Source: Aquabacter sp. L1I39 (GTDB lineage: Bacteria > Pseudomonadota > Alphaproteobacteria > Rhizobiales > Xanthobacteraceae). Taken from it: a DNA stretch of 64,000 bases. The position numbers were made by a program, and so were the translations under genes. Shown piece by piece: positions 1 through 8,997 of this stretch. The notes below the pieces were generated by a model. The model worked only from the letters and a program-made list of their open reading frames with translations, did not search any database and was not told where the DNA came from. The first letter of the stretch is position 1, and every line of letters starts with the position of its first letter. The stretch is taken from contig NZ_CP072392.1 of the NCBI RefSeq assembly GCF_017742835.1, positions 1,782,385 to 1,846,384 on the forward strand, in the 5' to 3' direction.

Positions 1-807
1 TGCGAAGCGCTCCTGCATGAGCCGCCCCTCGACCTGACGGTGAAGTCCGATCCCGAGGGCTGGGCGCAGACCCTTGGCGGCACCCTGACGCCCACCGGCA
101 CCGTGCGCCTCGCCAATGCCGGCCCCATCCGCGCCCTTGCCGGCTTTGAAGAGGGCGCATGGTGGGTGCAGGATGCCGGGGCGGCCCTGCCGGCGCGCCT
201 TCTGGGCGAGGTGCAGGGTCGGCGGGTGGCGGACCTGTGCGCCGCACCGGGAGGCAAGACCGCCCAGCTCGCCGCAGCCGGCGCGGATGTCACCGCCGTT
301 GATCGCTCCGCCGATCGCCTGACCCGCCTGAAGGAAAATCTCGCCCGCCTGGGCCTTGCCGCCCGCGTGGTCCAGGCGGATGCCACCACTTTCGAAACGG
401 AGCCGTTCGACGCCATCCTGCTGGACGCGCCGTGCTCGGCCACCGGCACCTTGCGCCGCCATCCGGACGTGGCGTGGAGCAAGAGCCCGGCAGACATTGC
501 CACGCTCGCCGCGCTCCAGAGCCGGCTCATCGACCGTGCGGCGGGCCTTCTGGCCCCCTGCGGGGTGCTGGTCTATTCCACCTGCTCGCTCGAGCCGGAG
601 GAGGGCGAGGCCCAGGTGGAGGCGCTGCTTGCCCGCAACCCGAATGTGGAGCGTGCGCCCCTCGACAAGAATGCGCTTCCGGGCATCGAAAAATTCATCA
701 CTCCTCAAGGGGATTTGCGCACACTTCCCTCGGACTGGTCCGCGCCGAGGCCCGAGCTATCGGGCATTGACGGCTTCTTCGCGGCCCGGTTGCGCAAGCG
801 CGGCTGA
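1..807 (+). CDS. rsmB: 16S rRNA m5C methyltransferase RsmB, 5'-truncated by window edge
   Basis: This is the C-terminal part of an RsmB/Sun-family enzyme, which methylates C967 of 16S rRNA using SAM. The frame is open from base 1, so the gene begins outside the window; the internal GTG at 40 is not needed as a start. The visible part holds the SAM-binding motif (DLCAAPGGKTAQLA), the catalytic DAPCSATGTLRRHPD and the second cysteine motif YSTCSLEPEE, where the two cysteines give the RsmB/NOL1 two-Cys signature. The stop is TGA at 805-807. It is followed on the same strand by a heparinase-like gene and purH. Family assignment is secure; the exact target base is inferred from the family. Confidence 0.9.
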   Translation, partial: CEALLHEPPLDLTVKSDPEGWAQTLGGTLTPTGTVRLANAGPIRALAGFEEGAWWVQDAGAALPARLLGEVQGRRVADLCAAPGGKTAQLAAAGADVTAVDRSADRLTRLKENLARLGLAARVVQADATTFETEPFDAILLDAPCSATGTLRRHPDVAWSKSPADIATLAALQSRLIDRAAGLLAPCGVLVYSTCSLEPEEGEAQVEALLARNPNVERAPLDKNALPGIEKFITPQGDLRTLPSDWSAPRPELSGIDGFFAARLRKRG

Positions 808-924
808 TCCGGCTTTGCCCGTTTCAGGACTGGGCGCCCCCTTTCCGGGGGTGCCATGCCCTGGGACGGCTGCCGCGAGCCTCGCCTTCCGAAGGACGGC
901 ACGCGGGCAGGGGTGGCAGGACGC

Positions 925-2676
925 ATGACACGGGGAGCCTTGGCAGAACGCGTGCGCCTGGCGGGCTATCTCGTCGGGCGTTCCTGGCGCTCGCTCTTGG
1001 CCCGCGCGCCCGCCGCTCCGCTGGCGCTCGGCCAGGTGAGCGTCCCGGTGCCGGAGCGCCTGCTCATCGCGCCCCAGGACCTGCGCACCGGCGACCCAAC
1101 CCGCGCCAGCGAAATCTATGCCGGCCGTTTCGCCTTTGCCGGCAAGATCGCCATGCTCGAGGGGCACACGCCGTTCGAGATCGATCCGCCCTCCGAGGAA
1201 TGGGCCGAGGTGCTGCACGGCTTCGGCTGGCTGCGCCACTTGCGTGCGGCGGGCACCACCATTGCCCGCGCCAATGCCCGGGCTCTCGTGGGCGACTGGA
1301 TCCGCAATACCGGCGTTGCGCGCAACGCGGCCGCCCGGCCGGACGTGACGGCCCGGCGCATCATTTCCTGGCTCACCCAGGCGCCTTTCATCCTCCAGGA
1401 CGCGGATCACGATTTCTATCGCCGATTTATGAAGAGCCTGGCGCGCCAGGTGCGGCATCTGCGGCGCGCCTCCGGCGAGGCACCGGATGGCTATCCCCGC
1501 CTTATTGCCCTGATCGCGCTGGTCTTCGCGGGCCTGTGCATGTCCGACCAGTCGCGCCTGCTCCGGGCCGCCCAAAAGCGGCTGGTAGAGGAACTGGACC
1601 GGCAGATCCTGCCCGATGGCGGCCCGCTCACGCGCAGCCCGGGCATGCTCATCGCGCTGCTGCTGGACCTCCTGCCGCTCCGTCACGCCTTTGCCGCCCG
1701 CAACCAGCCGGCCCCCCCGGCGCTGATGAACGCCATCGACCGCATGATGCCCATGCTGCGCTTCTTCCGGCACGGCGACGGGGCTTTCTCGCTCTTCCAC
1801 GGCATGAGCCACACGGCGGCGGACCAGCTCGCCACCATCCTGGCCTATGACGATGCCCGGGGTGCGCCCGTCGCCAATGCGCCCCATGCCGGCTTCCAGC
1901 GCATGGAATCGCGGGGCACGGTGGTGATCGTCGATACCGGCGCCCCGCCGCCCCTCTCGGCGAGCGAGGAGGCACACGCCAGCTGCCTGGCCTTCGAGAT
2001 GTCGTCCGGCCGGCACCGCATCGTGGTCAATTGCGGGATGACGGAAATCAACCGCGAACGCTGGCGCCAAGTGGCCCGCGCCACGGCTGCCCATTCCACG
2101 GTGGTCATCGGGGACACGTCCTCCTGCCGCTTCTTCGGCGAGGGGCGCCTGTCGCGGATGGTGGGCATTCCCATCGTCTCCGGCCCGAAGAACGTGCCCG
2201 TGCAGCGGGGCAGCCGCGAGGGCACCATCATGCTGCGGGCCAGCCATGACGGTTATGCAGAGCCGTTCGGCGTCATTCACCAGCGCTCCTGGCGGCTCGA
2301 TGGCGAAGGGGGGCGGCTGGACGGAGAAGACGTGTTCCGCTCCACCACGGGACCCGAGGCGGCTCTGCCGGCGGTGGGCTTCGGCGCCCGCTTCCATCTG
2401 CACCCGGCCATCACGGTGGAGCGGCTGGACGACCAAAGCACTGTTCTGCTTACGGTTCCCGGCGGAGAAGCCTGGGCCTTCGTGGCGCCGAACCAGATGG
2501 TGAATGTGGAGGAGAGCGTGTATCTGGCGGCCCCCGACGGCCCCCGGCGCACGCTCCAACTGGCTCTCTCAGGCAATCTGGCCGAGACGCCGCGGCTGCT
2601 CTGGACCTTCGTGCGCACCCGCGAGGCGCCCTCCGTGCGACCCTCGCCCATCAGGGGGCCCGCCGCGCGAGCTTGA
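925..2676 (+). CDS. Heparinase II/III family protein
   Basis: About 583 residues. The N-terminal half is a helical domain (ERLLIAPQDLRTGD, then ISWLTQAPFIL) and the C-terminal part is a beta-rich heparinase II/III-like domain (GMTEINRERWRQVARATAAHST). I start it at ATG 925 rather than upstream because the protein then begins with MTRGALAERVRLAGYLVGR, while the 23 residues before it look like translated leader sequence. The family cleaves uronate-containing polysaccharides by elimination, but the substrate of this alphaproteobacterial branch is unknown to me and a cell-envelope glycan is only a guess. No clear signal peptide is visible. It lies between rsmB and purH on the same strand, an arrangement I recall from other Rhizobiales. 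Confidence 0.75.
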   Translation: MTRGALAERVRLAGYLVGRSWRSLLARAPAAPLALGQVSVPVPERLLIAPQDLRTGDPTRASEIYAGRFAFAGKIAMLEGHTPFEIDPPSEEWAEVLHGFGWLRHLRAAGTTIARANARALVGDWIRNTGVARNAAARPDVTARRIISWLTQAPFILQDADHDFYRRFMKSLARQVRHLRRASGEAPDGYPRLIALIALVFAGLCMSDQSRLLRAAQKRLVEELDRQILPDGGPLTRSPGMLIALLLDLLPLRHAFAARNQPAPPALMNAIDRMMPMLRFFRHGDGAFSLFHGMSHTAADQLATILAYDDARGAPVANAPHAGFQRMESRGTVVIVDTGAPPPLSASEEAHASCLAFEMSSGRHRIVVNCGMTEINRERWRQVARATAAHSTVVIGDTSSCRFFGEGRLSRMVGIPIVSGPKNVPVQRGSREGTIMLRASHDGYAEPFGVIHQRSWRLDGEGGRLDGEDVFRSTTGPEAALPAVGFGARFHLHPAITVERLDDQSTVLLTVPGGEAWAFVAPNQMVNVEESVYLAAPDGPRRTLQLALSGNLAETPRLLWTFVRTREAPSVRPSPIRGPAARA

Positions 2677-2733
2677 TGACGAGGCACCGCCGGACGTGAT
2701 AGGGCGAGCCCCGATCCAGTTCGGAGTGCCTCC

Positions 2734-4323
2734 ATGACCGTCGATATCCGCCCCGTCACCCGCGCCCTCATCTCGGTGTCCGACAAGGCCGGATTGATCC
2801 CGTTCGTCACCGCGCTGGCGAAGACCGGCGTGCAGCTCGTCTCCACCGGCGGCACCCGCAAGGCGCTGGCCGAGGCGGGACTTGAGGTGCTGGACGTGGC
2901 CGAGCTGACCGGCTTCCCGGAGATGATGGATGGCCGCGTGAAGACGCTGCACCCCAAGGTGCATGGCGGCATCCTGGCCATCCGCGCCGATGCCGGCCAC
3001 CAGGCCTCCATGGCCGAGCACGCCATCGCTCCCATCGACCTGGTGGTGGTGAACCTCTATCCCTTCGAGGCCACCGTGGCGCGCGGTGCCGACTTTGACG
3101 AGACCATCGAGAATATCGACATTGGCGGGCCAGCGCTGATCCGCGGCGCGGCCAAGAACCATAATGACGTGGCCGTTGTGGTGGATGTGGCCGACTACGA
3201 GGCCGTCATCAAGGAGATCGAACTGCATGGCGGCACCACGCTCGCTTTGCGCCGCCGCCTCGCCCAGACCGCCTATGCCCGCACCGCCGCCTATGACGCC
3301 GCCATTTCCAACTGGTTCGCGGGCCAGGTGGATGTGAGCGCGCCCACCTATCGCGCCTTCGGCGGCAAGCTGCTGGAAGAGCTGCGCTACGGCGAGAACC
3401 CCCACCAGAAGGCGGCCTTCTATGCCACGGGCGAGCAGCGCCCCGGCGTCGCCACCGCCCGGCAGGTGCAAGGCAAGCAGCTCTCCTTCAACAACATCAA
3501 TGACACCGACGCGGCCTTCGAGTGTGTGGGCGAGTTCCATCCCGCCCGCTCGGCGGCGGTGGTAATCGTCAAGCACGCCAATCCCTGCGGCGTCGCCGAA
3601 GGGGCGAGCCTGGAAGAGGCCTATCGCAAGGCGCTGGCTTGCGACCCCGTCTCCGCCTTCGGCGGCATCATCGCCGTCAACCGCACCCTGGACGCGGCCG
3701 CCGCCCGTCTGATGACCGAGATCTTCACCGAGGTGATCGTCGCCCCCGACGCCACCGAGGAGGCCATCGCCATTGTCGGCGCCAAGAAAAACCTGCGCCT
3801 GCTCGTCACCGGCGGCCTTCCCGATCCGCGCGCCGAGGGGCTCAACGTGCGCACGGTGGCCGGCGGACTGCTGGTGCAGAGCCGCGACAATGTCAGTGCC
3901 GACGACCTGGAGCTGAAGGTGGTCACCCGCCGCGCGCCCACCGAGCAGGAGCTGCTGGACCTGCGCTTCGCCTTCCGGGTTGCCAAGCATGTGAAGTCCA
4001 ACACCATCATCTATGCCAAGGACCTTGCCACCGTTGGCATCGGCGCCGGCCAGATGAGCCGCGTGGATTCAGCCCGCATTGCCGCCCGCAAGGCGCAGGA
4101 TGCGGCCGAGGCGGCCGGGCTCTCCGTGCCGCTCACCAAGGGCTCGGTTGTGGCATCCGACGCCTTCTTCCCCTTCGCCGACGGCCTCTTGGCGGCGGTG
4201 GAGGCGGGCGCCACCGCCGTCATACAGCCGGGCGGCTCCATGCGCGATGCGGAAGTGATCGCCGCCGCCGACGCGGCGGGCCTTGCCATGGTCTTCACCG
4301 GGGTGCGTCACTTCAAGCACTGA
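2734..4323 (+). CDS. purH: Bifunctional AICAR transformylase / IMP cyclohydrolase PurH
   Basis: 529 residues, the usual PurH length. It catalyses the last two steps of de novo IMP synthesis: formyl transfer from 10-formyl-THF to AICAR, then ring closure. The N-terminal IMP cyclohydrolase (MGS-like) domain begins [16 protein letters not shown] and has the [10 protein letters not shown] loop. The C-terminal transformylase domain carries the KHANPCG motif around residue 275 and ends with the typical [10 protein letters not shown]...GVRHFKH. The start ATG lies 57 bp after the heparinase gene, with the GGAG-like sequence TTCGGAGTGCC just upstream. Confidence 0.97.
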   Translation: MTVDIRPVTRALISVSDKAGLIPFVTALAKTGVQLVSTGGTRKALAEAGLEVLDVAELTGFPEMMDGRVKTLHPKVHGGILAIRADAGHQASMAEHAIAPIDLVVVNLYPFEATVARGADFDETIENIDIGGPALIRGAAKNHNDVAVVVDVADYEAVIKEIELHGGTTLALRRRLAQTAYARTAAYDAAISNWFAGQVDVSAPTYRAFGGKLLEELRYGENPHQKAAFYATGEQRPGVATARQVQGKQLSFNNINDTDAAFECVGEFHPARSAAVVIVKHANPCGVAEGASLEEAYRKALACDPVSAFGGIIAVNRTLDAAAARLMTEIFTEVIVAPDATEEAIAIVGAKKNLRLLVTGGLPDPRAEGLNVRTVAGGLLVQSRDNVSADDLELKVVTRRAPTEQELLDLRFAFRVAKHVKSNTIIYAKDLATVGIGAGQMSRVDSARIAARKAQDAAEAAGLSVPLTKGSVVASDAFFPFADGLLAAVEAGATAVIQPGGSMRDAEVIAAADAAGLAMVFTGVRHFKH

Positions 4324-4337
4324 GCGGACAAGGCTTG

Positions 4338-4351
4338 TTGTCCTGAATCAA
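4338..4351. promoter_or_regulatory. FixK/FNR-type box upstream of hemN
   Basis: TTGTCCTGAATCAA matches the TTG-N8-CAA core of the FNR/FixK consensus TTGAT-N4-ATCAA; the right half-site is perfect and the left half differs at two bases. It lies about 35 bp before the hemN start. FNR/FixK control of hemN is well known in rhizobia. Use of the site here is inference. Confidence 0.6.
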
Positions 4352-4385
4352 GGCCCTGCACCGGCGGGCGCGGCATGAAGAATTC

Positions 4386-5798
4386 ATGACCGCGCTCGCC
4401 TTTGCCCCCCGCTCCGCGCCTGCCTTCCTCTCCGCACAGGATCTCCTGGCGCGCTATGGCGGCCCGGTGCCCCGTTATACGAGCTATCCAACCGCGCCCC
4501 ATTTCGGGCCGCAGGTGGATGCTGGCGTCTATGCGCAATGGCTGGCGGCGCTGCCCCCGGACGCGGATGTCTCCCTTTACCTGCACGTGCCGTTCTGCGC
4601 CGAGTTGTGCCTTTATTGCGGCTGCCAGACCAGCGTCGCGCGCACCTATACCCCCGTCGCAGCCTTCACCGACCGGCTGCTGGACGAGATCGCCTTGGTG
4701 GCTCAGCGGCTGCCCCACCGGCTTTCGGCCCGCCATATCCATTTCGGCGGCGGCACGCCCACCATGTTGTCGGATGCCGACTTCACCCGCGTCATGACAC
4801 GCTTGCGGTCCGTCTTCGACATCAGGGATAGGGCCGAGATCGCCATCGAGATCGACCCGCGAGTCATGGATAAAGGTAAGGCCGCCGCGCTTGCGCGCAA
4901 CGGCGTGAACCGTGTCAGCCTTGGCGTCCAGGATTTCGAGCTCGACGTTCAGAAGGCCATCCGCCGGATGCAGAGCTTCGAAGAGACGGCCCAAGTGGCT
5001 GCCTGGTTGAGGGCCGCCGGAGTGCCCTCGATCAATCTGGACCTCATCTACGGGCTGCCGCACCAGACGGTCGAGACCGTGGCACGTACGGTGCGTACGG
5101 CGCTGGAGCTGGAGCCGGACCGCATCGCCGTATTCGGCTATGCTCATGTCCCCTGGATGAAGCGCCACCAGGCTCTCATTCCCGAAGACTGCTTGCCCGG
5201 CCCCTCCGCGCGGCTCGACCAGGCGAGCCTGATCGCCCGCATGCTCAATGAGGCCGGGTATGTGTCGGTGGGCCTCGACCATTTCGCTCGCCCGCACGAC
5301 AGTCTTGCCACGAAGGCGGAGGCGGGGGCCCTGAAGCGCAACTTCCAGGGTTATACCACCGACGATGCACCGGCTCTGCTGGGCTTTGGCCCGTCTTCCA
5401 TCGGCGCTCTACCCAAAGGTTATGTGCAGAATGTCACCGCCACGCCCGCTTGGCACAAGGCCGTGGCCGAAGGTCTCCTGCCCGTGGCGCGCGGGCGGGC
5501 GCTCACGGCCGAGGACCGTCTGCGACGGGACGTGATCGAGCGTCTGATGTGTGATCTGAGGGTGGACCTCGACGCCGTCTGCACCCGTCACGACGTCTCG
5601 CTCACCACCTTCGACGCCGAGCGCGCTTCGCTCGCCCCCTTGGAGGCGGATGGCTTGGTCGAGATCAGCGGCCCCGTGATTCTCATTCCCGAGGCAGCGC
5701 GGGCCTTCACCCGCGTGGTCTGCGCAGTGTTCGACGCCTATCTCCCCCGGGCGAAAGAAAACGCCGCCGAGCCTCGACGGCATTCGGCGGCGGTATGA
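4386..5798 (+). CDS. hemN: Oxygen-independent coproporphyrinogen III oxidase HemN
   Basis: 470 residues. Radical-SAM enzyme that decarboxylates coproporphyrinogen III without oxygen, so haem can be made under microaerobic conditions. The Cx3Cx2C cluster is at C71, C75 and C78 (CAELCLYC), preceded by the HemN-specific VPRYTSYPTAPHF and followed by HFGGGTPTML; QDF, YGLPHQT and the C-terminal HemN domain are present. The N-terminal RYTSYPTA and the length favour true HemN over HemW. It has its own FixK-type box and lies convergent to fixK, which fits regulation by the neighbouring Fix system. Confidence 0.95.
   Translation: MTALAFAPRSAPAFLSAQDLLARYGGPVPRYTSYPTAPHFGPQVDAGVYAQWLAALPPDADVSLYLHVPFCAELCLYCGCQTSVARTYTPVAAFTDRLLDEIALVAQRLPHRLSARHIHFGGGTPTMLSDADFTRVMTRLRSVFDIRDRAEIAIEIDPRVMDKGKAAALARNGVNRVSLGVQDFELDVQKAIRRMQSFEETAQVAAWLRAAGVPSINLDLIYGLPHQTVETVARTVRTALELEPDRIAVFGYAHVPWMKRHQALIPEDCLPGPSARLDQASLIARMLNEAGYVSVGLDHFARPHDSLATKAEAGALKRNFQGYTTDDAPALLGFGPSSIGALPKGYVQNVTATPAWHKAVAEGLLPVARGRALTAEDRLRRDVIERLMCDLRVDLDAVCTRHDVSLTTFDAERASLAPLEADGLVEISGPVILIPEAARAFTRVVCAVFDAYLPRAKENAAEPRRHSAAV
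5762..5792 (-). terminator. Candidate intrinsic terminator of fixK inside the hemN 3' end
   Basis: A perfect 9-bp stem (CGCCGCCGA / TCGGCGGCG, 13-nt loop) overlaps the last codons of hemN. Read on the minus strand, downstream of fixK, it is followed by TTTTCTTTC, a typical intrinsic-terminator tail. On the plus strand no T-run follows. Confidence 0.55.
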
Positions 5799-5855
5799 GG
5801 TGGGGAGGAAGTGACGCAGTTACGCGGGTACAAAACGCTTGGATCGCAGAGCGCC

Positions 5856-6578
5856 TCAGGAGTCGAGGCGCCGCAAGGCATGGCGGTCGCGCAGCATGAC
5901 GCGGCGCGAAGAGGGGAGGGCGATGATGGCCGCCTCTTCGAGCGATGTGAGAGTCCGCGAGACGGTCTCGATGGTCAGCCCGAGATAGTCGGCAATGTCC
6001 TGCCGGGACATGGGAAGAACCACCTCGGCGGCCGGCTCGTGACCGGAAGCGGAGCGGCGGGCGAGATCGAGCAAGAAGGCCGCGACGCGCTCCTGGGCAG
6101 TCTTGCGGCCAAGGAGAAGCAGGTGATCCTGGGCGCGATGAAGTTCGGCGAAGGTCAGGGCCCAAAGTGCCTGGGCAAGTTCCGCATCGTCGGAAGCCCG
6201 GGCAAACAGGATGGAGCGCTTCACCCGGGCGAGGCGGCATTCGTTCACCGCCTCGGCCGAGAAGCGGTTGGTGGCACCGCGCTCCCAGCCGAAGGCGTCG
6301 CCCGGGAGGCAGAAGGCCTCGATCTGGCGGCGACCATCTCCGAGCAACTTGCAGATCCGCACCACGCCGGACAGGACCACATAAATGTGCTCGGCGGGCT
6401 CATCCTCGCCGAAAATCTCGGAATTGCGGGCAACCTGAACGACGGCGCCCAGGCTGCTGACCAAGTCAGCAGCGCGAGAGACATCGACGGCCTCTCCCCA
6501 CCGAACTTCGCCGCGGGCATTCAGCGCATTATGCGAGGACAGGGGGGCGACGTGGACGTTCATCGGAGCGGTCTCCAT
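5856..6578 (-). CDS. fixK: Crp/Fnr-family regulator FixK
   Basis: 240 residues. A cAMP-type sensor fold (residues ~35-150, SGVVRICKLLGDGRRQIEAF, LPGDAFG) is followed by an HTH (MSRQDIADYLGLTIETVSR) whose E-x2-SR recognition helix suits TTGAT half-sites. No cysteine cluster exists in the N-terminus, unlike Fnr/FnrN, so I call it FixK, which depends on FixJ rather than sensing oxygen through an Fe-S cluster. An alternative start is M6 (base 6563), which has GGAG 9 nt upstream and so a better Shine-Dalgarno than M1. The gene diverges from fixLJ and converges on hemN. Its likely targets here are the boxes before hemN and the stand-alone receiver. Confidence 0.85.
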   Translation of the reverse strand: METAPMNVHVAPLSSHNALNARGEVRWGEAVDVSRAADLVSSLGAVVQVARNSEIFGEDEPAEHIYVVLSGVVRICKLLGDGRRQIEAFCLPGDAFGWERGATNRFSAEAVNECRLARVKRSILFARASDDAELAQALWALTFAELHRAQDHLLLLGRKTAQERVAAFLLDLARRSASGHEPAAEVVLPMSRQDIADYLGLTIETVSRTLTSLEEAAIIALPSSRRVMLRDRHALRRLDS

Positions 6579-6589
6579 CAGGACGTCGA

Positions 6590-6604
6590 AAGGGATAGTC
6601 CCTT
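6590..6604. promoter_or_regulatory. Quasi-palindrome AAGGGA-TAG-TCCCTT just upstream of fixK
   Basis: A 6-bp inverted repeat with a 3-bp centre, 12 bp from the first fixK ATG. Thirteen of its bases (AAGGGATAGTCCC) recur at 8936-8948 before the stand-alone receiver gene. It may be an operator or a leader hairpin; no regulator can be named. Confidence 0.35.
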
Positions 6605-6648
6605 GCCTGGAAAGGCGAAATTCGGATTGAACCCTTACGTCTGCCTCC

Positions 6649-6666
6649 TTAAGTAATATCCCCTAG
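6649..6666. promoter_or_regulatory. Candidate FixJ-binding region between fixK and fixL
   Basis: TTAAGTAATATCCCCTAG lies in the 146-bp divergent fixK/fixL spacer and resembles the TAAGTA-N-TTTCCC type sequences that I recall for FixJ-dependent fixK and nifA promoters. The position, about 70-90 bp before fixK, is plausible. The match is from memory and not scored. Confidence 0.4.
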
Positions 6667-6724
6667 TCGCAAAGTGCGTGCTAACGTGCCTCACGACTGC
6701 AGGTAGCGATCCAGCTGGGGCCGC

Positions 6725-8233
6725 ATGAGTTTCCGATCCAACGATACGTCGTTATCTCAAGCTGCGTCCGGCTTCCTGCCCCCCACGGTGCTGCGCGCCG
6801 TGATCGGGGTGGCTGCCGCGACGGTAGTGACCGGCGTTATCGGCATCCTGAAAATGCCGCCCTTCGGCTCGCACGCCGCGCTCCTGTGCACGCTGGCTGT
6901 GGTCCTGGTGGGCACCCGCGGCCTTGCAGCTGGCATCGGCGCGCTTATGGTTAGCGTGCTCGGCCTGCTTCTCCTCGCCAATACCGGCTCCGATCCCGTC
7001 CCCGTAGACTGGTCGGTCCTCACTCTGCTCCTGGTGGCAGGCCTCGGCACTGCGATCCTCGGCGAGAGGCTGCGGCGGACGCGCTTCGATGCCGCCGCCC
7101 GCGACCGCGCGTTGCTCGCCCGCGAGGCACACCTCTCCTCGATCCTCGACACGGTGCCGGATGCCATGATCGTCATCGACGAGCGGGGCAACATGCAGTC
7201 CTTCTCCACTGCGGCGGAACGCCTGTTCGGCTTCTCCTCGTCCGAGGCGGTGGGGCGCAATGTGTCGATCCTGATGCCCAATCCGCACAGGGACGCTCAC
7301 GATTCCTACCTGGGTCGTTATCTGTCCACGGGTGAGCGGCGGATCATCGGCATCGGGCGTGTGGTGGTGGGCCAGCGGAAGGACGGCACCACCTTTCCCA
7401 TGGAGCTGGCGGTCGGCGAGATGCGCTCCTCCTCGGGCCGATTCTTCACCGGCTTCATCCGGGATCTAACGGAGCGCCAGAAGACCGAGGCGCGCCTGCA
7501 GGAGCTGCAGTCGGAGCTTGTCCATATCTCCCGCCTGACCGCCATGGGCGAGATGGCCTCGACGCTCGCCCATGAACTGAATCAGCCCCTGTCCGCCATT
7601 GCCAATTACCTGAAGGGCTCCCGCCGCCTGCTGGACGCCAGCGAGGACAGCACCTCACAGATGCTCAAGGGCGCCCTCGACAAGGCCGCCGAACAGGCAT
7701 TGCGCGCTGGCCAGATCATCCGTCGCCTGCGCGATTTCGTCTCGCGCGGCGAGACGGAGCGCCGGGTCGAGAGCCTCGCCAAGCTGGTGGAAGAGGCAAG
7801 CGCACTTGCCCTTGTGGGTGTAAAGGAATACGGCATACAGGTCCGCTTCCATTTCGATCCCACCTGCGACCAGGTGCTCGCGGACAAGGTCCAGGTGCAG
7901 CAAGTGCTTCTGAACCTGTTGCGCAATGCGGTAGAAGCTATGATGGAAGCCCCGGTGCGGCGGCTGACCGTGCAGACGGCCCCCGCCGCCGACGACATGG
8001 TGTCGGTCACCGTTTCCGACACCGGGCATGGCTTAACCGAAGAGATGGCCCAGCAATTGTTCACGCCGTTCGTGACCACGAAGCCACATGGCATGGGCGT
8101 GGGGCTGTCCATTTCGCGAACCATCATCGAGGCCCATGGGGGGCGCATCTGGGCGGAGCCCAATCCGGAGGGTGGAGCTGTCTTCTGCTTCACGCTACGC
8201 ACTGTGCGGGAAGAGGGAGAGGACGATGCCTGA
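6725..8233 (+). CDS. fixL: Oxygen-sensing histidine kinase FixL
   Basis: 502 residues. Four hydrophobic segments fill residues ~20-115 (membrane anchor). A haem PAS domain follows (~135-250) with the FixL signature HDSYLGRY, where H192 is the expected haem ligand, and [20 protein letters not shown], where R212 matches the haem-propionate/O2-sensing arginine. The kinase region has [18 protein letters not shown] with phospho-acceptor H283 and an HATPase domain ending [18 protein letters not shown]. Known role: deoxy-FixL phosphorylates FixJ at low oxygen. fixJ begins inside its last codons (8-nt overlap), so the two are translationally coupled. Confidence 0.96.
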   Translation: MSFRSNDTSLSQAASGFLPPTVLRAVIGVAAATVVTGVIGILKMPPFGSHAALLCTLAVVLVGTRGLAAGIGALMVSVLGLLLLANTGSDPVPVDWSVLTLLLVAGLGTAILGERLRRTRFDAAARDRALLAREAHLSSILDTVPDAMIVIDERGNMQSFSTAAERLFGFSSSEAVGRNVSILMPNPHRDAHDSYLGRYLSTGERRIIGIGRVVVGQRKDGTTFPMELAVGEMRSSSGRFFTGFIRDLTERQKTEARLQELQSELVHISRLTAMGEMASTLAHELNQPLSAIANYLKGSRRLLDASEDSTSQMLKGALDKAAEQALRAGQIIRRLRDFVSRGETERRVESLAKLVEEASALALVGVKEYGIQVRFHFDPTCDQVLADKVQVQQVLLNLLRNAVEAMMEAPVRRLTVQTAPAADDMVSVTVSDTGHGLTEEMAQQLFTPFVTTKPHGMGVGLSISRTIIEAHGGRIWAEPNPEGGAVFCFTLRTVREEGEDDA

Positions 8234-8858
8234 CACGCAACTCATTCATGTCATCGACGATGACGATGCGGTGAGGCACTCGCTCGCATTCCTGCTCGCC
8301 ACCAACGGCTTCGACGTGAAGCAGCACGATTCCGCCGCCGCTTTCCTGGAGGCGGGCATTCCCGCAAAGGCGGGCTGCATCATCACCGACGTGCGCATGC
8401 CCGGGCTCAGCGGCGTGGAGCTGCTCCAGAAGCTGGAGCATGCCGGCTGCCGCATTCCGGTGATCGTCGTCACCGGCCATGCGGACGTGCCGCTGGCGGT
8501 GGAGGCCATGAAGCTGGGCGCCTCGGACTTCTTGGAAAAGCCATTCGACGACGAGGCGCTTCTTGCAGCCATCCGCACCTGCCTCTCGCGGGCCGAGGAG
8601 AACCAGAAGGTCGACGCTGTCCGCGAGGATGTTGAAGAGCGCATCGGCACGCTCTCCCATCGCGAACACCAGGTGCTGGAGTATCTGGTGGCCGGCCATG
8701 CCAACAAGACCATCGCCTACGACCTCGGCATCAGCCCGAGAACGGTGGAGGTCTACCGCGCCAATGTCATGACCAAGATGAAGGCGGCCAGCCTTTCGGA
8801 GTTGGTGCGAATGGCGCTCTTGGCGGGAATCGGGGTCCATGTCTCGCCCAAAGGCTGA
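8226..8858 (+). CDS. fixJ: Response regulator FixJ
   Basis: 210 residues. Receiver domain ([13 protein letters not shown]; phospho-acceptor D55 in [13 protein letters not shown] and EKPFDD) plus a LuxR/GerE-type HTH ([20 protein letters not shown], then [17 protein letters not shown]). I start it at ATG 8226, which overlaps the fixL stop; in-frame codons upstream lie wholly within fixL and encode an unrelated extension. FixJ-P activates fixK and, in some rhizobia, nifA. The divergently placed fixK is the obvious target. Confidence 0.96.
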   Translation: MPDTQLIHVIDDDDAVRHSLAFLLATNGFDVKQHDSAAAFLEAGIPAKAGCIITDVRMPGLSGVELLQKLEHAGCRIPVIVVTGHADVPLAVEAMKLGASDFLEKPFDDEALLAAIRTCLSRAEENQKVDAVREDVEERIGTLSHREHQVLEYLVAGHANKTIAYDLGISPRTVEVYRANVMTKMKAASLSELVRMALLAGIGVHVSPKG

Positions 8859-8903
8859 CGTAAGGTCATACGCATTTGCCCCAAGGTCACCTGCAAAGGC
8901 CTG

Positions 8904-8917
8904 TTGATCTAGCTCAA
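8904..8917. promoter_or_regulatory. FixK/FNR-type box upstream of the stand-alone receiver gene
   Basis: TTGATCTAGCTCAA matches the consensus TTGAT-N4-ATCAA at 9 of 10 half-site positions. Its centre is 87 bp before the receiver gene start, so activation from a -41.5 position would put the transcript start near 8952. Confidence 0.75.
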
Positions 8918-8935
8918 GGCCCCACTTACCGTCAG

Positions 8936-8948
8936 AAGGGATAGTCCC
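8936..8948. promoter_or_regulatory. Second copy of the AAGGGATAGTCCC motif
   Basis: Identical 13 bases to part of the quasi-palindrome before fixK (6590-6602). It lies between the FixK-type box and the receiver gene, near the expected transcript start. The right arm of the palindrome is incomplete here (TCCCCA instead of TCCCTT). Confidence 0.35.
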
Positions 8949-8997
8949 CAAAGCCCGACTGCGCGATCCCACGAGCAGCTCGTGGGAGATTTTAGAA

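Noticed and set aside
757..2559. 600-codon minus-strand frame
   Set aside because: Antisense to the heparinase gene; high GC gives long open antisense frames.
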